This document shows positions 23,101 to 35,100 of a stretch of 64,000 nt of DNA, one piece after another. The notes below the pieces were generated by a model that saw only the letters and a program-made list of their open reading frames with translations, made no database searches and was not told the DNA's origin. The position numbers and the translations under genes were made by a program. The stretch's first letter is position 1, and the number at the start of each line of letters is the position of its first letter. The DNA is from Leuctra nigra (lineage: Eukaryota; Arthropoda; Insecta; Plecoptera; Leuctridae): NCBI GenBank assembly GCA_934045905.1, contig OW203769.1:21545705-21609704 (forward strand), read 5' to 3'.

Positions 23101-26100
23101 TGGTGCAAAAGGATGGTTATCCATATACCTGAAAGCTGGAGCAATCTGTAGGTACAAAATACTGAACATATCCCTCCCCAAAAAAACACTGAAATTACCA
23201 ATTTGAGGAACAAATCACGTGAATCCCTTGTGTTTTTCCTCACTTTCAACCTTGTTCCGGTGATCTCATCTGGGCCTGAAATCAGTCCTCCACCATTCTC
23301 TTGTGTACGGCAAACCAAGGATTAATCCTCAAATTACACAACAAAAACTAACAACCGGAAGAGATACACCATGTAGATGGACACTAAATAGTATGATTTT
23401 GAATGAGGGGCAAAAAGGTAATTATATAGATGAAACTTTTGAAATGGGGATCGAAGTGGTTGAGATATAACAAAATAGTTGTATTGTGAGAAATCATAAA
23501 GTGAGAAACGGGTACCTAACCGAGGCTCTAAGAAGAGCCCAACAAACAAGAATTTTGCAATGTTAAAGTTTTAAAACCATCCTGTTCTTGATATAAAAAG
23601 ATGGTTGAATATCTTGTGGGTGGAAAGAGTGTGGCTGTGCTATCACTGGCTGGCATCTGGCAGCCTCTTCAACAAACACAATGCAACTACAGTCTCACCA
23701 CCACTAGCAGAAACCGAATCAATATCTACCTGGATATAAACAGACACATCGCAAGAGATCAGATGTTGGTTGAAGAACAAAAAATACCTTAAAGTACTAG
23801 GTATGCGAGTTTAGGCTCATTAATTGATGCCTTGCACATAAACAAAACCGATTTGTATTATCTTATACAAATAGAAAATAATTTTTCTTTGCTTGTCATT
23901 TTGTACATGTCTTGACTGAGAAAATAAACCGGAGATATTAACTTCATTACGTTACAGTTGAAGAACTAAACTCATTGGCTGCATGAATCTGTAATCTGTA
24001 CTCACTGGTTGTAGGCGCGGTAGGTGGCGCGTAGCTCACCGGTGAATGCGTCCCACATGTGCACGGGGCTGTCCTGCGCGGTGCTCACCAGGCTGCCAAC
24101 ATAACAAGCACACTTCACGTCAGCAATGATCCATCCACGCTGGGACACAACAAGGAAGCAGAAGTAAGACGAATAAAGTGGAAAATATACACCAACAGAA
24201 ACCAGTTTAGAAAATGTGCTAGAGTGAAAAAATTACCCAAAGGAAAATAGAATCCGGAAACTCTAAATTAATAATATTCTTTCTCCCGGTTCCAAGAATT
24301 GGGTCGGGGGTGGCGAGGGCTACCATTTGCTAGGACCTCGGACTCCTGAGCTAGCTGGTCAAGCTTGGCTCTTCCTCTTCTTCTTTCTTCTCCACCATTT
24401 CTTCCACTTCTCTCTGTCCTCCCACAACCTTCTTCCTCCACTTCTTCCCACTTCTCCAGTCTCTCTTGAACATCCTCTGCTACCAACTCTCTCCACTTCT
24501 CCTGCGGCCTTCCCACTCTTCTTCTATGCGACTTAAAACTCCCACTACCTCTCTTCAAAACTCTCTTTAAACTCTCTTAAAACTACCAACGTGGTATTTG
24601 AATCCTCTGTATTATAATTCACATATTATATAATTAAATTAAAATGCCCTATGGTTAACAATTGTAATTTTTCAAATAGTTTGTAAGGTAACCTGAAGAC
24701 CCCTTACCAGACATTGTTGGTAGGGATTGAATAAATAATAACTATCAGGTGCCGACTAACAACACAAGATATTGAAGTATGTTGGCGAAGAGGAAACGGA
24801 TCAAGGAGTCGTACAGCTGGCAGATTCTCGAGGTCGCTGCGCACGCCGCCGACACACCTGAAACTTTGCTCACCTCGTTCAACAACACAGGTTTGAGCAG
24901 AGATTCAGGCGCATCGGAAGCAAGCGTCGTCTCGTAGCCGACTTCACACTGCCCCATCTTCACGCGCGTCTTCATCCACACACTGCCGGCTAAACTCACT
25001 TTCTTTCACTCTCAAAACATAATGCCAGACTGTCCTTCATAGTTAACGTCTGTACTACCTATGCTTCAATGCAGATGCATCAATAATTAAGCACTACCTG
25101 TTTGACACAAAATTACAATGCTAATTTGCTTCATCTACAATAAAAGTAGGTAGTGTAAAGTAAAATAAACTACACCAAGCTGGAAACTCATTGAAGACTG
25201 CAAACAATTCGTAATGAATGACACTAGGTACATTCTAGTCCCACAGCAAACAAAGAAAACCTTGAAACATTGTGTGAAGAACAAAGTTCAGTCAGTGGGT
25301 TTAGTTTCTTCCTGCCAACTCTAAGTGTTCATCAATGAACTGCACCCTTCAGTCTAGACCACCCAGCATCAGGGCACATAGCAAACCACTTGAAACCACT
25401 CAATAGTCCTAACATCAAGAGCTCATACTTCATAAATTACTAAGCTATGTCTATTTCCAATATCCCAGCAAACTAAACTCTGCATCAAATTGTAACATTT
25501 AGATGTACATATTTTGGACATTCAGTAAAAAGAGTTACTAGGTAATTCAATAGTTATGATTGAGATTTATGTTCCCACAAAAATTTCAAACAAGTCATAC
25601 ACTACAGTTTAGTTTTATTTGAATCTGAAAACACTTAGTTTATGCTGACAACTCTAATTTCTCTTGCAGAGTTCAAAAATTATTTGACATTGTATTCAAG
25701 TCAGGGACTTGACCAGACTGCAGAATTTGCAGATTTAATGAAGCTGCTGAGTTCGTGGCTTTGTGGCAAAACTCCATAAGTAAATTTAAAAATCTACATT
25801 ATAAAACTAACTTTTAGGTAATTATTACCTAAAATATATTTTTATGTGTAAATTGAAAAAATTACAATATCTCTATAAAGTTCAAGTACTAGGATGGGGA
25901 CAATAAATGGACAATTAGATCTGACCAAATGAGTAATAAGAGCTGGACGGATTGACTGACCAGCAGGAGAGCGGGTCCCACGAAGACATGAGCGGATACC
26001 AGGTGTAGTCATACACGAGGCCGCCCTCCTTCATGCGCAGCGCAGGACTCAGCTCGGGCAGCGTGCGGTCGCGCGGCCATGTCGCCTGGCAGTGCAGCTC

Positions 26101-29100
26101 GCGTGGCAGGTCGAAGATGCGCAGCACGTGGTCGTCGCTGTTGGTCAGCAGACACGTGCCGTCCGGCGACCTGAAAACATCACAGTGGTGCTCAATGATG
26201 CTACGAGAACATGACAAGATGCAATCATGTTTTTCCTTTATCTTCTTATTTACTCTAACTAATGTTGAATTGTTTTCGATTAAACTTCATGTTTGAGTCA
26301 TCATTTTGTTGTGTTGTGAGTGAGTTGTGACTTGTGACAGTGGTTGACCCAAAACTTTGAGCACCAAATCTACTCCGTATTGTCCTCGAGTAAAATAAAA
26401 TAGATAATATTGAAAAATGTCATGAAAATTAAAATACACACAAAAAACTTCAATAAAATTCAAAATTGCCATCACCAAACATGGTCATGGTCATTTAAAA
26501 TAATAACCTACCTACTAATTACCTACCATAATCCTACATAATTCAATGCCAATCTGTATTTTACTCCCTATTTGATCATCAAAATCTAATTCATAACCGA
26601 CGATAAGAAAATGTATTATTTTGCCAACTTTATTTCACAATATGGTAAGATAAAAATGACAAACTAATCCAAAAGCAATGTCTGACTTGACATTGGCCAA
26701 AGAACTGGCTCCTTGCTAAGATGAGAAAAGTGGCATTTCACGTTTATCTTAGTTTGTTGCAAAGTAAATGCCATGACATGTCATCTACCTAAAATACCTA
26801 AAATTTATAAATAGAACATTTGGCGCGATTGTTTGGACGTTGAAATAATTATTAGCTTTCCGAGGTACAAATGATAATATTTAGGGGGAAAATATCCAGA
26901 ATGCATGTATTATGCAACAGGTAGTAGGTAGTGAAGGCGAGGAATGTGGTGTGGTATGAAATCACATTACTAAAACATGTCTAGGAATAGCTAATTGTCT
27001 CTACCTTCATTTTACCACGGAGCAATAGTTTGGTTTTACACTCTTGAAAATATTAAAAACTTCCATCTTGTGCGCAGAAACCCAGTATGCAGCCGTCCAC
27101 ACATTAAACCAATGTTCTTGCTTCACTGGCAATCTGTCACGAACTGCCGTCAACAGAAGAAAATTACGCACACAAACAACTCCGCTCCCTTATACGGTAC
27201 ATTGCACAAGTTGAATCCCGCGGACTGAGTTGAGTTCGCCCACTAGCTGCCAACTTCATCCATTCGTCATGTCCATGCATGCGCCTCGTGTGTGATGTCA
27301 TCACATGACGCCATGCGCGCCGCAAACCTGTCATAAAACTGCGCGACAAAGAAACTGACGAGGTAATAAAACTGTCACACGATGAAGATTGTAAACCCGA
27401 ATCTGTCGAGATGGCCCTTCGGTAGCGGAGAGGCCGCAAAAGGGGGCGGTTTTATTTGATCCGAGTGTAGAGTATCTTGAATGTCAACTTTGGCAGTAAG
27501 TAAATAAAATAACTCTTTTATTTGAAGATTCAGTGAAACATACACAAACAAATTACGTTGACACTGTGTTTAAATTGAAGACGCTTTAGATCATACCTTG
27601 GCTGCTTTACGCTGGTTTTTAAACTGAATTCCACATAACTAGACCTTACTTGACAGGATATTTGCAAATCATAATTCCGTTTTACCAGAATTTAAAATCG
27701 TAACATTTCGTCATTTCGAACGTTTTGTAAAACGAACACTCGAAACTCAAGAGCAGTTATAATTTAAAACCGACATAAAATAGAATGTTTCAGGATTTGA
27801 AACTGCGTTGTAAGAAACACTAAACATTTACGTCCGACGATATTTTCAGAAATTAATACGAAAGAGACCAAAGTAGCACTAAAATGCCCACTAAAAAGGG
27901 TTTTGTGACGGGCGTGTGTATGTCAATCAACAGCGGCGAGCGAGACGAGAGTGAAACGGTAACGCCCGTGACCGAACTGGCAGGCACTGCACACCCACTA
28001 CATCTTACATCACATTCACGGTCTTCGTGTTACCACCAGAGCCTTCCCAGCATCTGCTTTGTGACTCAGCAAACAGTACACACAGTGGACAATTAAAATA
28101 GAACCGGCGACCTCGAGCAAACATTGTCTCAACAAACAGACCGAGCGCTCGCACTCGCAGAGGTTCTAGGAATTAAGATAAAACTGTTGGCACGTACAGA
28201 GAGAATTATTCTTCCGATACAAATCGCTTGGGATATTAAACACTGTGAGAATCTCTTTATGCATCTCTTTGTGCTTGACTCGATGGCAATCTCAAGTTTA
28301 GAATTGTTTATAAGTTTCAAGCGATTTGCCCCTCGACTTTTTGTTTAGATTATATTTTATTACGACCGGATCGTCTTCTTGATATTTATTAATAATTGCG
28401 ATGATGGTCTACTAGAAGATGGAATTCAGATCTGGAATAATATTCCGGTCGCTGGCGTCAGTTGCATAACTTGCATTGGGCAAGGGGCGGGGGTGGGGGG
28501 GGGGGGGGGGCAGGAAGAAGAGACACGTTTGAGAGAAACTGTAAGAACAATCGTGGTTTGTTTTGTATCAATGAAGACCTCTTGTGACGGCTCAATGACA
28601 GGGGGGGGGGGGGGGGGGGTGTAGTAAAATATCCAGGATTACTTGAGAAAAATGCATTCTGTTACCATTTCGAGGGCTCAATTCACGACATGCATTATGT
28701 TATGACGTAGTTTATATTTTGTACATCAGTTTGTTACTTGGTTATTGTTATTTTTGTGACTTTCAGCAACGTCTAGTGTGGCGCTTTCGCCCTTCGCCCT
28801 CAGACGCAAAGTAATTGTGCTTCGATCGATTATTGAGCGAGCGTCACTACGGAACTCTTCCGGCATTTGCTCCAGTTTATTTCTTTGCTTTTGTGGGCAC
28901 ACATCCCACTCACATGAATCAACCATCTCTTGATCTCAAATTTTGACACACGCTAATGTCATATGAGCCGTAAAATTAATTTTTTTCAACAATATCCTCT
29001 GATTGGTTGAAAATTGAACCGTTTGATCGATCAACGTCAGATTTTGCATGGTCATTGGGGCCAACAATTAACAAATAAGTCAAGAACAAAATTCAATAGT

Positions 29101-32100
29101 AATCGACATTTTACAGACATTTTACGTACCATTTGATGATAATCCTTGTTTTAAAATATTTGTCAAATTTGTTAAAAACATTTCACAGAATTTTCACTGC
29201 TCATAATAATGCATTGGCGAGGCGATAAGACTAATTGGTGTATGAAATTAAAATACTAACAATTAGTTATGTAGTAGCGCTGGTATAGTAGTACAATATT
29301 AATTTCAGGCTAATGAAAAATACATGAGATGTTAATAATGTGTCTCGCCCCTGTCTCCCCTGACGCTTCACCCCTGCTCATGTGAGCGAATATGAGCGAA
29401 TATGGACGAATAACGAACAAATATGAGCGAATATGGACGAATATGAGCGAATATGGATGAATATGAAACGAGCGTTTTTTAATAATTTTTATTTTGTTGC
29501 TATTCAGTGATGCTTTGTTAATTTCTTGAAATTGTAGACTAATTTCTTGATTGGCCTTCCCCCCTCCCCAGAAATAGCAGAAATATGCAAAGCTCCTTAT
29601 TGACGAGGCTCTGGTTGTGCACAGAGTTGCATCTAGTTGCCAAGCAGTTGGCTCTGGCTGCGGGTTTGATTATCGCGGCCATCCATTCACTGGTTTCCCT
29701 CAGTCGAGAGGCAAATGATGGGAAGGTTCCCCACCAATAGGCCACGACCGCCTCCTTCTCACCGGCCATACATCGAGCGTCACCATGGTACTCTTACGGC
29801 ACGTACTCTTTTGCTTTTTGCCCAGGGCACACAGTTCAACACCAATCGATCTGAAATTTTGCACACACACTAATGAAGTATGTACCTAAGTTGTATCTTG
29901 TCTACTTTTTCAGTGCTTAGGTGAAAAGTCATAGGAAAATTGATTTACAATATTTATATTCCTCTTTTTACTTTAAAATTTGGAATGGTCATTGGTTGGT
30001 ACCAACGTTTTACTAGAATTTGACAATTTTCAGACAAATAATATTTGTAAAATTTCTCTCATTGAGAATTAAATTTTCACTGATCCTAGCCGCATTTCAT
30101 CAGGTTGTCTTCATGTATCCAAGGTCTGTTGAGCATCAGTTTTCAGCAGGGATCCGAACCTTTATGAATAAAGGTTCGGGTTCCGGTTCCGGTTCCACAA
30201 TTTTATTTTATAAAGGTTCGGGTTCCGGTTCCGGTTCTGAAACAAATATTCTTAAAGGTTCTGTTTCGGTTCCGGTTCCTGCATAAAGGTTCCGGGTTCC
30301 GGTTCCGGTTCTAAAATTTTAAATCAAACTATATTATAAAACTTCAGTATTACCAATGTCAAATTTAATGGAATTATTGGATTTGGATTTTCCTATGAAT
30401 GCAAGCACAGGTGTAGGCAACGTGTCTGTATAAAATTCACAGGATGGTGCGCGGAGTAAATATCAGAGGAGACTGTATAGTGGCTGCAATTTTCTCCATA
30501 AGACAACGTATAAACATTCATTTTTCCAGAGCTATCATATTCATATTGTCGGCAATGCAGTTCTCATCGCAGTAGTCAGATTCAAAAATTGAAAACTCAG
30601 CAGCGTTTGCATAATGAAGAATTATTATTTCTAATCAAGAATTAAAAATTTCTACAAAAAATACATTTTGGAAATTTTTTCAAAAAATAAACTTAATACA
30701 ACTTTGTGAATAATATTATAATATCCAAGTGATATACATGATTTTTTTTATTAAAAGAAGGAACCTTAAAGAACCTTTAAGAACCTTTAAGAACCTAATT
30801 GATTATAAAGGTTCGGGTTCCGGTTCCGGTTCCTTGGGAAAAAAGATTAACGGTTCCGGTTCCGGTTCTGGTTCCGAAATTATAAAGGTTCATACCGGTT
30901 CTAGGTTCCGGTTCCGGTTCCGGTTCGCGTCCCTGGTTTTCAGCAGGGTATATATATGATTTAAATCAAATGATTTTTTAAATTAAAATCGTTGATTTAA
31001 ATCAAGTTTTTTATATTTATTTGTATATTTATAATTTATATATATTATATCTGATTAAAATCAGATTTATATTGATTTAAATCAAAAATAATATAAAAGT
31101 GCATAAGACGAATGAAATATTTGTGAAAGTACTTTATTAATTCGATATTTGTGAAAGTAGGTACTTTATTAATAATAATAATAAATAATAAAGTACTTTC
31201 ACAAATATTTCATTCGTCTTCTGCACTTTTTTATATATATTTTTTATTTAAATCAATATAAATCCAATTTTAATCAATAAAAATCTGATTTATATCAAAT
31301 GAATCAAAAAAGCGATTTAAATCGATTCAAATCAAATAAATCCGATTGTTTTATTTTTTATTAAAAAAATCAAAAAAATCACATAGGTACCCTGGTTTTC
31401 ACCAACGCCCGTTTTCACAAGCCTACTAGAAACTCTTTGGTAATATATTTCTACCATGACACCGGATCATCCTCGACTAGACGATTCCCGACGATGCAGT
31501 GAAACATTCCACCCGGGAGGAAGTTGTGTCTCCAATACCGCGCAGGAATCCGATGACCTATCTTGTGACCATGATTCACCCGCAGACAGCAGTTACGTCA
31601 GCTTCCTCGTCAACTCCCATTGCATTTGCATTGCTCTGCTGGGAACTAGATCATTCCGGAACCGGATCATTCTTCAGCTTGACAAGTTCGGAAGGATCTA
31701 AAGTTCGTTCACGTTAAGAATATTTCCGACGTTTTGGTCGATCACGTCATTGATTGGACGTTCACGTGAACACTTATACCCTGTCAATGGAAAGACTTTC
31801 TTCTTTGGATTATTGAAATTGTATAAATTATGTGAAATACACTATGTTTAATAGTAAAAAATATTAGAAATATTCCATAATATTGATTTATTTTTATCTA
31901 CAGTGGTTTTATACATATTTTTTGAATATTGTATTAATATTTACATGTGTACGTATACGTTCACTTGACTTCGGTAGTACACGGCCGCCATATTGGCTTG
32001 CTATTCTAAACATGAACGAACTTTAACTATGATCTAACGAAGTATAAAATTAAGCACGCAAAGCGAGCGTCTCCATGGGCGTCCGCAGTGAGGGGCAAGG

Positions 32101-35100
32101 GGCAACCCTCCTGGATGTCAGGAAAACATGTCTAAACATTTTCTGGAGTTTTCCGCATAGTTTCATTTTGTAACAAAAAAAAGCCAAAGAAAATTGATTT
32201 CAAAGTGGCAAAAAAACGAATAATGCCCTGCGGGGCAGGTTTGAACATGTCTCCCACCACCCCAAAGTGCAATATTTAAAAAAATATTGAATATTTCAAC
32301 TAAATACATCTCATAACGTCTCCAAATTGATTTCATAGTGTCCAAAAACCAAAGAAATTGTTTTCCTTGCCCTGCCCCCTCCTGGCAGAAATCCTGCGGA
32401 CGCCCATGAGCGTCTCCTTTTCGCTCTTTTGACACGGACATGCGATGGTCGTACCGTTCTTCCGATCGATCTGAAATTTTGCACACGTTACCAACTTTGC
32501 GGCAGAACTAATTTTTTTCGAAATCCGTTGATTGGTTCATATTTTAAATAAATCTTCGGATTGATTGATCGGCTTAATTTGAGATTTGTCTTACAATTAA
32601 CAAAATTTCAGACAAATTATCCAAGTGGTTATAAATTTAAATTGTATTTTCTGATACCTAATTTAAATAAAAATCTGGAATCGAAAAATTTGAAAATTCG
32701 AAAAAATAACGCCTTGCGGGGCAACAATTGGAAGGTTATCTGATTGAGTTTATTCATTTTAGAGTCCCACTCCCAGAGTCACTTAGAAATAGTTGAAATT
32801 CTTTAAAAAACGCCCTGCGGGGCAACAGCTGGGGGGCTTCGTCAAAATGCAGAATAAACTAGTAATTCAATTGATAATTGTCGGTGTATTATATTTGATT
32901 GCCTGCTGCGGCTCCCATTATTATCTAATTTATTAAATTTTCGGAAATTGGCTCCTTCACCAAAAAAGGTTACCGACGTCCCTGCCTTAGATCCAAGATC
33001 AAGACCAATTTCATCCCATGTTACAAAATTCAGCCCAGTCGGACTTAGTTATGATTGAAGTTTTGACTTTGCTGTCACTACGAGATTTATTGAAAAGCAC
33101 CATAGTTCACATTGATTTGTTAATCTATTGTTCCCGATCGATTGTACACTACAGTGTTCGGTTGGAGATGTTACGCTAATCAACCGGCTCGCTCATCTAC
33201 GCGTTACACATCGTTTTCCTCATTATTTTATTATAGTGGTGTTTTCATCGCACTATTTTCAAAGGAGTTTGTTTCTTCTGCAACTCAGCTTATGGCGACG
33301 GAGGAATGATGATGACAAATGTTTGGGAGATGATGATGAAGAATAGTAAGAATGGAACGCGAGAAGGAAGCGGTCGTGGCCCTCAGTAGTAGGAGACCTT
33401 CCCAGCATTTGCCTCGCGGGACCTCCTGGCAAATTCTGAGCGTTTTCAACATGATCCATATTTTTTATTTTATTTTATTAAAATTCGGGAATTTAATATT
33501 TCAATTGTATTGTGTATTGCATGGTACACTCACAATGTTCCTTTCTGCGTTTTTTTTAATTTACTTTCGTTGCGATTTTTTCTGATCAGAAATAACTTTC
33601 TCAGTTTGTTCAAGTGTTTTTGTGTGTTTTTGTTTGCAATGCCAGGCTCAATCGATCCGCAATTTTTTACACACACTAATCTCATATTTTGAACGAGATT
33701 CTGTGTTTTTTGTGATAGTTGAAAATTATCAAGATTTACATTATGTGTTGGAAACATTTGTAAAATTTCTTGATGGAAATTTCTGATATTTTACCACTGC
33801 TACTTTAACGCATTTCGTTCCAGCCCTTTCCAAGGTCTGTAGAGCCGAAACTTGCATACGCATGAATTCGCATACAATACGTAGGCTTGCTTATCAACGC
33901 AGCGATTTCCTCTAGACCGATTCTAGACTAGATCTAGAAATACGCTCAATAAATCGCGTGATAGTTCGGGAACGAAGGAGTACCTGCCCATGGAATATTT
34001 GTTTGCAATAATTGTATAAAATACACAGCGGCTCTGGAATGGTTGGATGTAATGAGTCTACGGTTCTATTCTGGGGCGGCTTTTCACTTCGCAAGTGGCT
34101 TGGCTGTTCTAATCGCATTGGAAATTGCATCATTTCTTGTCATTCCTACCACAACATTCATAGCAATTCTAGGGACTTCGACCACTCCAGTGTTGAATTC
34201 AAGCATAGGTACCTGCGGGCCAACTCTCTTCCCTAAAGAAAAAAAATCAAAAACGGAAGAAATCTAACATTCAGCATAATAGTGTTATCAAAAAATGGGC
34301 AAAGTCAGTACTTGATTTTAAAAATCAATAAATAATTGGCGCACTATTAATTTAGTGAACTACATCCTATAAACTTAATTGAGCAATTTTTTGTTTTTTT
34401 TCACATTATTGGTGACATGATCTACAGGTCCCAGAATTTCTCCGATCAATCTGATATTTTGCATGTAAAGACCATCTCAAATGTTTGGTTGCAGGCTGAA
34501 AGCTTTTTGAAATCCGTTGATTGGTTTCAATATTTAAAAAAAAATCTTTTATTTGGTTGGTTTCAATTTGAAATTTTGCCGGGTCAATAAGAGTAAACAT
34601 TACACATTTTCAGCCAAATGCTTCAATTGATTCAAATTTTAAATAATCTTCCGATTGTTCGAAAATCAAAATGCTCCGATTAATCATTAATCGGTCAAGT
34701 ATTTACAGACTTTTTACGTAGGGTTGTCAAAAGAGTTTTGCAAAAGTACCTAGAGGTAGTAGGCAAGTCTCACGAGCCATGGATCTGTAAAATGCACTTC
34801 TTCGTGAATTTTGTTTATAATATGGAGATTGGAAAGCTGCGCAATGAAAATAGAGTATCGTGTCGTGCCGTGCCGTATCGTATTTGGCTGGAGATATTGC
34901 GCGTATGTGCTCGCTCATCAACGCGTTATCCTGAGCGTTTTCCTAGTTAGATTATAGATAGATATAGGTATGCTGCCTATACTTCTTTACTACTATTTAT
35001 TAACACGATGCGCCAAGTAAATTTTGATTTTTAGCATAACGTATTGATTTGGCTAATTTTTTGATACGTACAGTTTATTCCATTTCAAAAGGGGAATGGA

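Noticed and set aside
27164..28100. Possible gene in the CpG-richer patch of WRAP53 intron 1
   Set aside because: Open frames of 70-91 codons show no splice continuity, no family resemblance and no coding-like composition on a consistent strand.
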